Translations under genes and position numbers: made by a program
The notes under the pieces: model-generated
What the model saw: the letters and a program-made list of their open reading frames with translations, nothing else
What the model was told of the DNA's origin: nothing
The model's database searches: none
NCBI RefSeq assembly: GCF_002224265.1
Contig: NZ_CP012882.1
Coordinates: 1,116,001 to 1,180,000 of the forward strand
DNA length: 64,000 bases
From: Vibrio vulnificus NBRC 15645 = ATCC 27562
Lineage (GTDB): Bacteria; Pseudomonadota; Gammaproteobacteria; Enterobacterales; Vibrionaceae
Direction: 5' to 3'
Part shown: in pieces, positions 46,925 to 57,268 of the stretch
Position numbering within the stretch: the first letter of the stretch is position 1
How the letters are laid out: every line of letters starts with the position of its first letter

Positions 46925-49093
46925 TTAGCCTCTAAAGTCGGTACTGTCGACTTGCTGCAGCAGTTCGTTTGCCTTTTTCATCGCGTTGCGTGCACTGACT
47001 GATTGGCGTTTTCTCAACAGCATATCTGAAAACTTCAGATATTTGTTGGCAGTTTGAAAACGCAGATCAGAGATGTTTGGGAAATTTGGTGGGAAATCCT
47101 TGGCGAGGTTATCGATATCGGCCACCAACTGATCGAGAGAGTTAACGGTTGTGGCGCTTTCAAGCTTTTCATGTAATGTGGAAAACTTGTGCCCATAAAG
47201 AACCTGCGCTGCATCATAGGGGTATATAGCCTGCTCTCCATTTTCTTCCGCTTGTTTCCACTTCTCCATGGCAATGACGGCTGAATTCACTTCTTTAGCA
47301 CGTAACAATCTCTGCTGTGAAGCTTCATGAGTACTAAAAAACGTCTCGCCTATCGCCAGCAGTTCTGTGAGTGAAATAGAGTTACGCTGCTCAATAGCGT
47401 CAATAAGATTTTGCTCAAATACTTCCAAGGCCAGTGATGATGGAGTGAGCGGATAGTTCTTTTGAATGGAATTCAAATCATTGTTGAGATCAACGATCGA
47501 CTTTCCATCCTGCTTCGCATCGTATTGACCTTTTTCGAGCACAGCGTTGATGTGTCTTTCAATTGACAACAACGTTGAACGCTTACTCGAGCGCATATCA
47601 AGGTTGAGTAATTCAAGCTTGTGGGAATCTGGGTAGTAGATGGCTGCGTGCTTTAGGACAGATTCGACTTGATCGTAATCGGGATATTCGTTATTGCTTT
47701 GGTTAAGAATTTCATCGATCTGTTGCTCAAATTTCGCGAGAAGCGTTTGCTTGTGATGCCGCAGTAATCCGGCTCTTAAAACCGGATGGATGGTATCGGA
47801 TGCGCTGAGCTCAAAGACGGATTCAGGCTGGCTATTAATGATCTGTTGCTGCGTTTGTAGCGAATGAGTCAATTGGCGATTGGCCTCTTCCAACTGGACG
47901 ATCTGCGAGTTTAAGTGATACGCAACACCAAAAGAGGTGGATAAACCGAGAACAATCAATGCAGCTATTGCATATTTTGAGCGATTATTTTGGTTGAGTC
48001 TCTGTTTCAGCGACTCGGCAGTGAGTTTGTACTGACCACTAGTGTCGGTGAGAATCGTTTTAATATCGGGCCATAGGGCATTTGGAAAACCAGAGGGTTT
48101 CTTTAGTGGAATCGCATTTTTCTTAGCCAAATCGATAGGGGTACGATTATAGGGGTGCTTGCAAGAAAGGAGTTCGTATGCAATGCACGCAAACGCAAAC
48201 AGATCGTCCTGCCTGCATGGCTTATTGCCACTAATGATGTTGAGGGACGCATAATTTGGGGTATATCCCAATACTTGATGATCATCGACTTTACGCTTGG
48301 CGGCGTACTGATCTTGTTTGAGGCGCTCAGTTTTTGACACACCAAAGTCGAGTAATTTCACAGTACCGGCTGAATCGATCATGATGTTAGCCGGTTTTAG
48401 ATCTGCGTGTACGATATCAAGCGAATGAGCATATATCAGAGCGTCGAGTATTTGGTTTAGTAGGACTTTGGCATTAGGAAACGCCAAGCCATTGGGTCTG
48501 GAACGCTGGATCAATTGTTCGATGGTCTCTCCATCTAAGTATTCCATCACAATAAAATAAATTTTGTTATCGACGCCAAAATCAAAAACGCGAATGATGT
48601 TGGGGTGACTCAAGGTTTGAGTATGCTGCGCCTCTCGGATAAGCATTCGTGCAGTCTCTGGCTGGTCGATGTATTCGTGTTGCAATACTTTGAGTGCAAC
48701 AAAAGGACTAGCGACTCCAGATGATTCAAGAACTTTATCTTTGGCTCTGTAGACGTCACATAGGCCACCATGCCCAATTAGGCTATCAATCACGTAACGA
48801 TTTTTAACTAAATGGCCTTTCTCTAGAGTTTGATAGCTGGGCGAACTGTTTTCTCCCGTCACAGCGATGTTTACCTCTGTTCTTGTTGAGGGGGGAGCTG
48901 TGTTTGATTCGGGTCTTTTAGTGTGAGATTTGTCGTTAATATTGTCTTCTTTACTTATTTCTTTAACACTAACTGGTTCTATTTTACTTTTTTCTACATT
49001 CTTTTCCGGACCAATTTTTTGTGAACGCGCAATAAATTTAGTCTTGTCATTTTTCTCTTCTTGCGTGTTTTTATTCTCATTATCAACTGACAT
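46925..49093 (-). CDS. T6SS-associated transmembrane Ser/Thr kinase (PpkA type)
   Basis: 722 residues from the ATG at 49093. A disordered Lys/Glu-rich leader (1-80) is followed by a Hanks-type kinase domain (about 92-345): glycine loop LIGHGGLCDVY, Lys in FVALKVLQ, catalytic loop VHADLKPANIM and DFG in LLDFGVSK. The usual HRD reads HAD, keeping the catalytic Asp. One membrane segment at about 371-392 is followed by a roughly 330-residue helical periplasmic part, not a von Willebrand A domain as in Pseudomonas PpkA. In T6SS, PpkA phosphorylates the FHA protein to switch on firing; the FHA gene is divergent and the matching phosphatase gene is in the same cluster. Confidence 0.9.
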   Translation of the reverse strand: MSVDNENKNTQEEKNDKTKFIARSQKIGPEKNVEKSKIEPVSVKEISKEDNINDKSHTKRPESNTAPPSTRTEVNIAVTGENSSPSYQTLEKGHLVKNRYVIDSLIGHGGLCDVYRAKDKVLESSGVASPFVALKVLQHEYIDQPETARMLIREAQHTQTLSHPNIIRVFDFGVDNKIYFIVMEYLDGETIEQLIQRSRPNGLAFPNAKVLLNQILDALIYAHSLDIVHADLKPANIMIDSAGTVKLLDFGVSKTERLKQDQYAAKRKVDDHQVLGYTPNYASLNIISGNKPCRQDDLFAFACIAYELLSCKHPYNRTPIDLAKKNAIPLKKPSGFPNALWPDIKTILTDTSGQYKLTAESLKQRLNQNNRSKYAIAALIVLGLSTSFGVAYHLNSQIVQLEEANRQLTHSLQTQQQIINSQPESVFELSASDTIHPVLRAGLLRHHKQTLLAKFEQQIDEILNQSNNEYPDYDQVESVLKHAAIYYPDSHKLELLNLDMRSSKRSTLLSIERHINAVLEKGQYDAKQDGKSIVDLNNDLNSIQKNYPLTPSSLALEVFEQNLIDAIEQRNSISLTELLAIGETFFSTHEASQQRLLRAKEVNSAVIAMEKWKQAEENGEQAIYPYDAAQVLYGHKFSTLHEKLESATTVNSLDQLVADIDNLAKDFPPNFPNISDLRFQTANKYLKFSDMLLRKRQSVSARNAMKKANELLQQVDSTDFRG

Positions 49094-49409
49094 ATACAAC
49101 CCCTAAAACGGTAAAGAGTGACATCATATACTCAAAAAAGTTTGATTTGTCTGCGAATTAAAAGCTTTCGTACTAATTAACAGAGGACTAATTCTTTGTA
49201 ACATTAGTTCTCACTAAAAATTTGAACTGTGTTCTATATTTGTTTTGTTGCATGATTTTGGCTTTGTGTTAAATCAGCAAAATGCTCATTATCGCAAGCA
49301 ATAAATATATCTAAAGTAGTAGTGCATTCTAATATCGAAAACAAAATTGAGTTTTAATTTTTGGTTTTTGTTGATAAATGCATTATTAATAAAGTGGCTA
49401 GAGGATGTT
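49094..49409. promoter_or_regulatory. Divergent promoter region of the T6SS cluster
   Basis: About 315 bp, very A+T-rich, between the kinase gene and the tagH-tss operon; it must hold promoters for both. A direct repeat ACTAATT is seen at 49172 and 49187. I found no convincing sigma-54 (GG-N10-GC) promoter. Confidence 0.6.
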
Positions 49410-50627
49410 ATGGGAATAGTGCTTTCGATTACTAGTTTCCACCGTTTTACACCAGAAATAAAAAGTGTGTATTCAATACCAACAAACGAAGAACACTTTT
49501 GTATGAAATTTGGGCGCTCTGAGAGCTGTGATTGGGTATTACCTGATCCTGAAAGAATTATTTCTGGTGTTCATGGTGAAATAACTAAGTTTGGTAATGA
49601 TTATCTACTTAGAGATCTCTCTACAAATGGCATTTTTGTTAATAAGTCAGTTAGCCCAGTAGGAAATGGTGTCGAGGTGGCTTTAAGTGATAAAGATATT
49701 ATTAATTTTGGAGAGTATGAAATCGAAGTATCGTTTAAAAATAGCGAAAACCATAACGTAACTCGAAGCCAAATCCACACGAATACTCTATCACCACGTG
49801 AAGTCAATAAAGAGCCAGTCAGTGGTAATGATAATTTTATGGATTTTGGTTTTGATGCAAACCTATTTTTGGCCGAAGAAGAAAAGCAGCATCAAAATCT
49901 ATCGCCAGAGTTAGGTGATTTGGATGATTTTCTCGATGCTCCCATATTACGCCCCCACATAGAGCCGACTCAGAAAGAAGAGAGAGCGAACGACTATCCT
50001 CGTGATGATAAAGTGGCTAAGCGATGTGAACGTGTTGATTCGGATTTGAATGCTTTTCTCAAGGGGGCTGGTATCGATTTAAGCTTAGTTCCAGAACAGG
50101 AAAGAGAGCAATGGTTTAATCGATTAGGTCGCTCTTACTCTCTCATGTTAGAAGGTTTAATGCAGACACTGCATAATCGTGCAGAGTTCAAACAGGCGAA
50201 CAAATTAAACCATACCTCTTTTCAGAAAAAGGAAAATAATCCTCTTAAGTTTTCGGCGAATTTAGAAGACGCAATTCACAATCTATATAACAGACGCAGT
50301 GCGAGTTTTCTCTCACCGGAAGCCGCAATTCAATCTGCATTTAATGATATAGAAGCTCATGAAAAAGCAATGATAGAAGGTGTTCATGGCGCTGTATCTG
50401 GGGTGTTACGTCTGCTTGAACCGAATACCATATCTGGACACCTCTCTCAAAGTGAACAAAATGGATTGACATCAATATTTTCGCAACTCGATAAAAAACG
50501 ATGGAAGAAGTATGAAGATATCTATTTTCAAATAAGAAATGAGATTGACGTTGATGAAAAAGGATTTTATTTGGAAGACTTTTCCAAATCTTATGAATCG
50601 GCAATAAGAAAAGTGGGGAGAGAATAA
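49410..50627 (+). CDS. tagH: FHA-domain protein of T6SS (TagH/Fha)
   Basis: 405 residues from the ATG at 49410, behind GAGG; the frame is open upstream to 49347 but the extra residues look untranslated. An N-terminal FHA domain (about 20-95) has FGRSESCDWVLPDPERIISGVHGEI and LRDLSTNGIFVN, the phosphothreonine-binding loops. An acidic linker follows. The C-terminal part (about 205-400) resembles the TagH C-terminal domain (FLKGAGIDLSLVPEQEREQWFNRLGRSYSLMLEGLMQTL). It is the target of PpkA and recruits the assembly. It leads the operon. Confidence 0.92.
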   Translation: MGIVLSITSFHRFTPEIKSVYSIPTNEEHFCMKFGRSESCDWVLPDPERIISGVHGEITKFGNDYLLRDLSTNGIFVNKSVSPVGNGVEVALSDKDIINFGEYEIEVSFKNSENHNVTRSQIHTNTLSPREVNKEPVSGNDNFMDFGFDANLFLAEEEKQHQNLSPELGDLDDFLDAPILRPHIEPTQKEERANDYPRDDKVAKRCERVDSDLNAFLKGAGIDLSLVPEQEREQWFNRLGRSYSLMLEGLMQTLHNRAEFKQANKLNHTSFQKKENNPLKFSANLEDAIHNLYNRRSASFLSPEAAIQSAFNDIEAHEKAMIEGVHGAVSGVLRLLEPNTISGHLSQSEQNGLTSIFSQLDKKRWKKYEDIYFQIRNEIDVDEKGFYLEDFSKSYESAIRKVGRE

Positions 50628-51083
50628 ATGAAAGCCATAGCAAAAGTAATTACCACAATAATAGTGTTTTTATTAATGGGTTGCAGTGCGGCCAATATGG
50701 TTGTTTCTCCCTATTCAAATTTGGAAATAAAGACAGGATTCAATGTCAATCCAGATATGAATGGCAGACCTTCACCCGTCGTGGTTTATGTCCTTGAACT
50801 CACCTCTGATACCTTATTTACGAGTCAAGACTTCTTCTCTCTCTATGAAAATACAGCTCAAACGCTAGGCCCGGATCTGGTGAACAAAACAGAATTGTAT
50901 CTTTCCCCAGGCCAAAACACACTTTATGAATCTACGATGAAACCAAGTGTTGAATATATTGGCATTGTAGTGGCATATCGAGACATCGAAAATGCAAATT
51001 GGCGCAAGGTGATAAAGGTCGATCGCAAGGGCTATAACACCTACGAGCTTTCACTAGATGAATTGTCTTTGGCTATAAAATAA
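50628..51083 (+). CDS. tssJ: T6SS outer-membrane lipoprotein TssJ
   Basis: 151 residues. A lipoprotein signal peptide with lipobox LMGC places the acylated Cys near residue 19. The mature part is the TssJ beta-sandwich (PVVVYVLELTSDTLFTSQDFFSLYEN, and YIGIVVAYRDIENANWRKVIKV). It anchors the TssLM complex to the outer membrane. The start codon follows the tagH stop directly. Confidence 0.93.
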   Translation: MKAIAKVITTIIVFLLMGCSAANMVVSPYSNLEIKTGFNVNPDMNGRPSPVVVYVLELTSDTLFTSQDFFSLYENTAQTLGPDLVNKTELYLSPGQNTLYESTMKPSVEYIGIVVAYRDIENANWRKVIKVDRKGYNTYELSLDELSLAIK

Positions 51084-51106
51084 TAACAACGTTGGCAGGA
51101 TATTAA

Positions 51107-52429
51107 ATGAGTGTTTATTCACCGATTGTTTGGAGTGAAGGGATGTTTCTGCGTCCTCAACACTTTCAGCAACAAGAGCGAGCGTTGTCTCATGAATACA
51201 AAGGTCTAACGCGTTTAGTGGGTTGTTATTCCCGAGGAATTGAATCGTTTTCTCTCGACAAAGAACAGCTGAAAGAAGGGGTTGTATTGCTAACGGAGTG
51301 TGTTGGAATTTTCTCCGATATGACATTCGTCAACATGCCGACTAAAGAGCAGATTCCTGAGCCACTCAAAATTGAGCCAGGGATTGAAAATACTTTGGTT
51401 CAGCTTGTGATACCTGCAGAAAAATCCCAAGGTCAAAACGTTTCCCATTCCGAGACTTCAACGGTAACGCGCTATAAGGTGGTTGATCACACCTTAACCG
51501 ACAGCGTGTCTGGTGATGAAGAAGTACTTCAACTCGCTGCGCTTAAGTGCGAGTTAAAGGCAACTAATGACAATTTGCCCGGCTATGTCTCTTTGCCACT
51601 GGTGAAAATTCGTCATGTTGGTAGCGAAGGTCAAGTCATTCTTGATGAAGAGTTCGTACCACCTTTCCTTAATGTACACCATAGTTCGCTGCTTACCCGT
51701 TATCTGAATAACGTTTTAGCCATGATCAAAATTAGGGCAGATGCCATTGCAGGTCGTCTCGGACAAGGCAAGTCAGCCTCTTCCTCAGCAGTGGATTTCA
51801 TTATGTTACAGATGCTGAATCGCTATGAGGCTAACTTAAGACATTTATCAAAAGGGAGTGAGCTTCATCCATATGAGTTAGCGACGGCCTTATTGAGCTT
51901 AATTGGCGAGCTGTCCACTTTTTCGAGTAAAAATAAGCGAGTCCCTAAGCTTCCCGAATACCAACACAGTAATTTGGGGCCTGTCTTTTCAGAGATGAAT
52001 CAAATCCTAAGCCAATATCTGAGTGTGGTGTTGGAGCAAACTGCGACCAAGATGCCCTTGGATATTCGCCAGTTTGGGATTCGCGTTACACCATTACCAG
52101 ATAAAAGTTTGCTTTCACTTTGTCAATTTGTATTGGCCGTTAAAGCCGATATCTCAGCCGATGAAATTAGAAAAAAGTTACCAGGACAAATCAAAGTTGG
52201 ACCCGCAGAGAATATTCGCGACCTTATCAATAATCAGATCAATGGTATTGCCGTTTCGCCACTGAATGTGGTGCCAAGACAGATGCCTTACGCAGCAGGC
52301 TACGTCTATTTTGAGCTGGTTAAACAAGGTGCTTATTGGGCCCGTTTAAATGAAAGCGGGGGAATGGCATTTCATGTCTCTGGTAATTACCCAGGGTTAG
52401 AAATGGAGCTTTGGAGTATTAACCAATAA
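51107..52429 (+). CDS. tssK: T6SS baseplate protein TssK
   Basis: 440 residues. The start of the protein is the family hallmark (YSPIVWSEGMFLRPQHFQQQERAL). TssK trimers join the baseplate to the TssJLM membrane complex. The C-terminal half has the usual segments VVPRQMPYAAGYVYFEL and GMAFHVSGNYPGLEMELWSI. It is followed 8 bp later by tssL. Confidence 0.95.
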   Translation: MSVYSPIVWSEGMFLRPQHFQQQERALSHEYKGLTRLVGCYSRGIESFSLDKEQLKEGVVLLTECVGIFSDMTFVNMPTKEQIPEPLKIEPGIENTLVQLVIPAEKSQGQNVSHSETSTVTRYKVVDHTLTDSVSGDEEVLQLAALKCELKATNDNLPGYVSLPLVKIRHVGSEGQVILDEEFVPPFLNVHHSSLLTRYLNNVLAMIKIRADAIAGRLGQGKSASSSAVDFIMLQMLNRYEANLRHLSKGSELHPYELATALLSLIGELSTFSSKNKRVPKLPEYQHSNLGPVFSEMNQILSQYLSVVLEQTATKMPLDIRQFGIRVTPLPDKSLLSLCQFVLAVKADISADEIRKKLPGQIKVGPAENIRDLINNQINGIAVSPLNVVPRQMPYAAGYVYFELVKQGAYWARLNESGGMAFHVSGNYPGLEMELWSINQ

Positions 52430-52437
52430 GTGAAGCT

Positions 52438-53766
52438 ATGGACGAAACGATTGTAAAACCAACCCCTGGGCGTAAAAAAGCACCGCAGTCGGCACCTGTT
52501 GCATCGCTTGAAAGCGATAACACGGTTCTTTTTACGCAAAATAGTAAAGAAACACGTGAAACGAGTATCGTCGCGTTTGGCAATAACGTACTGCTGGCAG
52601 AAGCGAATGTCATTGTTTCTTTGCTTGGTCAAATCAGAGCGACGGCCACGCACAGTGATGTCAAACAGTTACGTGAAGCATTTGTGCAAAAAATGCGTGA
52701 CTATGAAAACCGGTTGAGGTTACAAGGCGCAAATAGTAAGCAGATCGATATTGCACGCTACTGTTTATGTTGTGCTATCGATGAAGCAGTCCTGAATACA
52801 GAATGGGGAAGTCAATCCGTTTGGGGACACAACTCGTTATTGTCGACATTCTATTCCAATACTCAAGGCGGTGAGCAGTTCTTCATACATCTCGATGAAA
52901 GCCTCGCTGAACCCAATAAGCACTTAGATCTGCTAGAAGTCATGTATATCTGCATGAGCTTAGGTTTTTTGGGGCAATTTCGAGTTCGAGAAAATGGAAT
53001 CGAGCAACATCGTTCCTTAAAAAACCGCGTAATGGATGTCCTTAAATCGCACGGTCGGGACTACAGTCCTTCACTCAACGATGATGCGTTAGCTAAAGTA
53101 TTGGTTGGTGAGCAGATCGCAGAAAAAGCACCATTGTGGGTAGTTTTATCAATTACCGCAGCTGTGTTAGTCAGCGTGTACATGTACTTGAGTTATAGCC
53201 TAAACGAAAAATCCGATCAGACCTTTAGTCAGTTACTGAATTTAGTGCCGAGCAAAGAGATAGAGAACCAAAGTGCGGATTATATTTCGTCTCTTGCCGT
53301 AGCAAATCAAATCCAACGTTCGTTGGCAACGGAAATAGAAATGGGTTTGCTAAAAGTCGATGCATTACCTGATAGAGTGCGTATTACTTTTCAGTCCAAT
53401 GATCTGTTTGAATCGGGCAGTGCGGAGCTCGTCGCGCATATATTCCCTGTGGTTTCAAAAGTGGCCAGAGCACTCGAGGCGACCAATGGAAAAATATTGG
53501 TTGTCGGGCATACCGATAACAACCCCATTTTTACCAGTAAATTCCCTTCGAATTGGCATTTATCTCTCGCAAGAGCGACAGCGCTTACCGATCGCTTAGC
53601 ATCAGCAGGCAAATTGAGTGGGCGTGTCATTCCAGAAGGTATGGGAGATGCGAGACCTTTGGTATCAAATGAAAGCGCAGAAGGAAAAAGCATCAACCGT
53701 AGAGTCGAAATCGATCTCCTAGTACAAACCCAATCAAAAATGGATGCAAACAATGGCAAAGATTAA
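52438..53766 (+). CDS. tssL: T6SS inner-membrane protein TssL with OmpA-like peptidoglycan-binding domain
   Basis: 442 residues. The N-terminal cytoplasmic IcmH/DotU-like domain has RYCLCCAIDEAVLNTEWG, typical of TssL. One membrane segment lies at about 231-252 (APLWVVLSITAAVLVSVYMYL). The C-terminal OmpA/MotB-like domain (about 325-440) has the peptidoglycan-binding pattern GHTDNNPIFTSKFPSNWHLSLARA and GMGDARPL..INRRVEI. This is the extended TssL type that anchors the complex to the wall itself. It overlaps the start of tssM. Confidence 0.94.
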   Translation: MDETIVKPTPGRKKAPQSAPVASLESDNTVLFTQNSKETRETSIVAFGNNVLLAEANVIVSLLGQIRATATHSDVKQLREAFVQKMRDYENRLRLQGANSKQIDIARYCLCCAIDEAVLNTEWGSQSVWGHNSLLSTFYSNTQGGEQFFIHLDESLAEPNKHLDLLEVMYICMSLGFLGQFRVRENGIEQHRSLKNRVMDVLKSHGRDYSPSLNDDALAKVLVGEQIAEKAPLWVVLSITAAVLVSVYMYLSYSLNEKSDQTFSQLLNLVPSKEIENQSADYISSLAVANQIQRSLATEIEMGLLKVDALPDRVRITFQSNDLFESGSAELVAHIFPVVSKVARALEATNGKILVVGHTDNNPIFTSKFPSNWHLSLARATALTDRLASAGKLSGRVIPEGMGDARPLVSNESAEGKSINRRVEIDLLVQTQSKMDANNGKD

Positions 53767-56700
53767 ACGTTTATTGGGGCAAAAATGGCTGATTCGCTTG
53801 ATTGGGCTTGGGGCAATTTCAATTTTTATTTGGTTTGTCGGACCATTGATCGCGATAGCAGGCATAGAGCCACTGAAATCAGACTTTAACCGTTTGTTGG
53901 TTATTGTCGTTTTAGTCTTTATCTGGGGCGTGACGAACGTTGTCCGTCAACAGAAGGAGCGAAAGGAACAAGACGAAAGCATCCAAAGCCTATTAGAGGT
54001 GGATGCTCTCACCGACAAAGAAGCGGCGGCAGAAATAGACGTCATGCGCGAAAGAATCGAGAAGGCGATTCAAGTCGTGACGAAAGGTGGAAAGCGTAAG
54101 AGCCATCTCTACCAGTTGCCTTGGTACGTACTTATTGGACCTCCTGGAACAGGTAAAACGACGGCATTAAAAGAATCGGGTCTCGAGTTTCCTCTGTCAG
54201 ACTCAATGGGCGTTGACTCGGTTTCTGGTATTGGCGGTACGAGAAATTGTGATTGGTGGTTTACCAATAAAGCGGTGTTGATTGATACGGCTGGCCGGTA
54301 CACCACTCAAGATAGCCAAGCACATGTCGATTCAAAAGCATGGTATGGATTCTTAGGCTTATTAAAGCAATACCGTAAACAGCGTCCCATTAATGGTGCG
54401 ATTGTTACAGTCAGCATCGCCAGTATGCTCACACAAACTCGCACCGAACGAGGCATGCATGCAAGAGCGATAAAAAATCGGCTACAAGAGCTGAAAAATC
54501 AATTGGGTATGCAATTCCCAATCTACGTTGTGTTGACTAAGGCTGATCTCATTGCGGGTTTTAGTGAGTTTTTTACGGAGCTGACCAAGGAAGAGCGTGA
54601 GCAGTTATTAGGCTTTATGTTTCCGCCCTCAACAGAAGACGAACGAGGCGTCATCTCTCTATTTAACAAAGAGTTTCATGACTTACTGGAGAGACTTGAT
54701 CGTCGCATGATGCAAAGGCTTGAAACGGAACATGACCTTGACAAGCGATCGTTAATTTTTGAATTTCCAAAACAATTGCGTTGCCTTCAAGCGAATCTAG
54801 ACGAGTTTCTTAACGACATTTTTGCCCAAAACAAGTTTGAAGAATCTTCAATGATTCGCGGCGTCTTTATTGTGAGTTCATTGCAAGAAGGTATGCCGGT
54901 TGATCGTATCATGTCTGAAACATCCCAAGGGCTGGGGTTGGGCAAACCTCTACTGCGGTTAAGTTCCAAAGAATCAAGCAGCTATTTTGTAAAAAACTTG
55001 TTTGAAAACGTGATCTTTAAAGAGCAGTTTTTAGGGACGGTCAATCGTCATCATCAAAAGCAAAGTGGTTGGATCCGAAAAGGCGTCTACTGCTCGTGCC
55101 TAGCGCTGTCTGGAGCTGCGATCACTCTGTGGATGATGAGTTATCAGTGGAACAATCAACTTATTGATGAAACGGATCGTCAAGTGGCTGTGGTGAATGA
55201 CTTGCTCGTTAAGTCTGGCCTGGACTTCGAAAATGACTTGATCCCCTCGATAAACATTCTCAATCACATTATGCGTTTTCCTATGGGTTATGGACAGCAA
55301 GACGAAGAGAGAGATCGTGTGACATCATTTGGTTTGTTTCAAGGTGAGAAAATCGGCCAATCAGCTAAGAGTGCTTATCACCAAGCACTGACAAATTACT
55401 ATTCATCCTATGTTGAATCGGTACTTCTCAGTGAAATGAAGAACAATGAACAACACCGAGAATATCTGTACGAAACACTCAAAACATATTTGATGCTCTT
55501 CAACGATGACAAATTTGAGCGTGAACATGTTCTTGGTTGGTTCAATTATTTCTTTGAAAGGCAGTATCCCGGCGAACTGAATCAAGAGTTAAGAGAGCAA
55601 CTCTACGCTCATACCGAAAACTTTTTGTCGCAGGCAGACAGAGGCTTATATATCAACAGCGATTCAGTAACCGCAGCCAGATTGGTTCTAACAGAAATGT
55701 CGTTGTCGGAAAGGGCCTACCAAAGAATGAAACTCCAGTTCCTTAAAAGTCATGTGCCTTCATTCCGTTTAACGGACGTTCTAGGGGCAAGAGGAGTTGA
55801 GCAATTTGAGCGAAAAAGTGGTAAGCCATTGTCCATGGGGATTTCCGGTTTCTACACGTACAACGGTTTCCATAGCATCTTCCAATTACAACTGGGTCGT
55901 ATGGTAAAGGCCTTGATGGAAGAAAACTGGGTGTATGGGGATGAGATTGACGCGCAGAACATCGACCATGATCTCGCTTTGCAAGGCGTGAGAGAGCGCT
56001 ACTATCGTGACTATGTCTATGAATGGAAGACGCTGCTCAATGACATCCAACTCAAAGCGGCACCAAGTTTGAAATTAAGTTTAGAACAGAGTATGGCATT
56101 AGCGGGCTCTGAGCGACCAATTGAATCGCTGCTTAAAGCGGTACAAAAAGAGGTGGCATTAACGAAAGTTTCGCTAAGCAACAACGAAAAAGCGGCCGCT
56201 GAAGTCGCTGGTAAAGTCGGCAAAGTAAAATTTTCAAATACGGCGGACAAACTTGATTTGTATCGTCCGGAAGAGGGGAGTTCGTTTGATATTGCGCTTC
56301 CCGGGAAAGAAGTGGAAGCCGAGTTTGACGATCTTGTCAGGATGACAGACCAAGACTTCGACGATATTCACCTCGCATTGAGCGGTTTAAAAAGTTATTT
56401 GGCCGATCTCTCTAGCTCAGGAAACAATCAGAAAGTCGCCTACAAGAGTATCTTAAATGGCACTGTGACAGGAGAAGTTGCCGCGTCAATTGAACATGCT
56501 AAACAGCTTTTACCCGCTCCGTTCAACAACTGGCTAGGCGAACTTTCCGAGGAATCGGTCAAGTTGGCGGAAAAAGGATCGCGATCTCACCTTAACACGC
56601 TATGGGTTAACAAGGTTCTTAAACCTTATGAGCGCAGCATCAAAGGCAGGTATCCGTTTGAGCCAAGAGCGAAAACAGAAGTGACGTTAAAGGACTTCAG

Positions 56701-57268
56701 TCGATTCTTTGGCTACGGCGGAACACTTGATGCGTTCTTTGTCGAGTACTTGGAACCGTTTGTCGATACGTCGAGAAGCGTGTGGCGCTTCGAGAAGGAA
56801 ATCGGTGTTAGTCAAGAAACACTCGCCGTATTCCAACGAGCAGATCGCATCCGACAGTCATTTTTTGAACTCGACAATACACTAAAAGTCGATTTTGCAA
56901 TGAAACCGATATACCTAGACCAACATATAACCAGCTTTGTTCTGGAAGTTGGGGGGCAGAATCTTGCATACCGACATGGGCCAGCAAGAGTAAAAAATCT
57001 GTCTTGGCCAGCGAAGCGTTCAGCAACAAGAGTGGTTTTCACACCACCCGATTCGATTCGTGAAATTGCTTATACCTATGAAGGTGAATGGGGCATTTTT
57101 AAGTTGCTTGATCAATCTCTGAAAGCAAGGCCGCAATCTCGCAAAGACAACATCGTCATGATTGATTTGAAAGGCAACAAAGTTCAACTGGAGTTGATTC
57201 CTAAAAGTACGATGAACCCATTTTGGTCGAGTGATATGGAGAGTTTCCGATGTCCGCAAACGCTATAA
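53753..57268 (+). CDS. tssM: T6SS inner-membrane protein TssM (IcmF)
   Basis: 1171 residues from the ATG at 53753; an ATG at 53744 adds three. Two N-terminal membrane helices are followed by an NTPase domain with Walker A GPPGTGKTT (about residue 130) and DTAGRY as a Walker B-like switch. A third membrane segment lies near residue 447 (CSCLALSGAAITLWMM), and a long periplasmic part contacts TssJ. This is the standard TssM layout, with the ATPase motif intact. The end overlaps tagF by 19 bp. Confidence 0.95.
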   Translation: MAKIKRLLGQKWLIRLIGLGAISIFIWFVGPLIAIAGIEPLKSDFNRLLVIVVLVFIWGVTNVVRQQKERKEQDESIQSLLEVDALTDKEAAAEIDVMRERIEKAIQVVTKGGKRKSHLYQLPWYVLIGPPGTGKTTALKESGLEFPLSDSMGVDSVSGIGGTRNCDWWFTNKAVLIDTAGRYTTQDSQAHVDSKAWYGFLGLLKQYRKQRPINGAIVTVSIASMLTQTRTERGMHARAIKNRLQELKNQLGMQFPIYVVLTKADLIAGFSEFFTELTKEEREQLLGFMFPPSTEDERGVISLFNKEFHDLLERLDRRMMQRLETEHDLDKRSLIFEFPKQLRCLQANLDEFLNDIFAQNKFEESSMIRGVFIVSSLQEGMPVDRIMSETSQGLGLGKPLLRLSSKESSSYFVKNLFENVIFKEQFLGTVNRHHQKQSGWIRKGVYCSCLALSGAAITLWMMSYQWNNQLIDETDRQVAVVNDLLVKSGLDFENDLIPSINILNHIMRFPMGYGQQDEERDRVTSFGLFQGEKIGQSAKSAYHQALTNYYSSYVESVLLSEMKNNEQHREYLYETLKTYLMLFNDDKFEREHVLGWFNYFFERQYPGELNQELREQLYAHTENFLSQADRGLYINSDSVTAARLVLTEMSLSERAYQRMKLQFLKSHVPSFRLTDVLGARGVEQFERKSGKPLSMGISGFYTYNGFHSIFQLQLGRMVKALMEENWVYGDEIDAQNIDHDLALQGVRERYYRDYVYEWKTLLNDIQLKAAPSLKLSLEQSMALAGSERPIESLLKAVQKEVALTKVSLSNNEKAAAEVAGKVGKVKFSNTADKLDLYRPEEGSSFDIALPGKEVEAEFDDLVRMTDQDFDDIHLALSGLKSYLADLSSSGNNQKVAYKSILNGTVTGEVAASIEHAKQLLPAPFNNWLGELSEESVKLAEKGSRSHLNTLWVNKVLKPYERSIKGRYPFEPRAKTEVTLKDFSRFFGYGGTLDAFFVEYLEPFVDTSRSVWRFEKEIGVSQETLAVFQRADRIRQSFFELDNTLKVDFAMKPIYLDQHITSFVLEVGGQNLAYRHGPARVKNLSWPAKRSATRVVFTPPDSIREIAYTYEGEWGIFKLLDQSLKARPQSRKDNIVMIDLKGNKVQLELIPKSTMNPFWSSDMESFRCPQTL

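Noticed and set aside
49094..49409. Possible sigma-54 promoter before the T6SS operon
   Set aside because: No sequence with GG and GC elements at the required spacing was found on reading.
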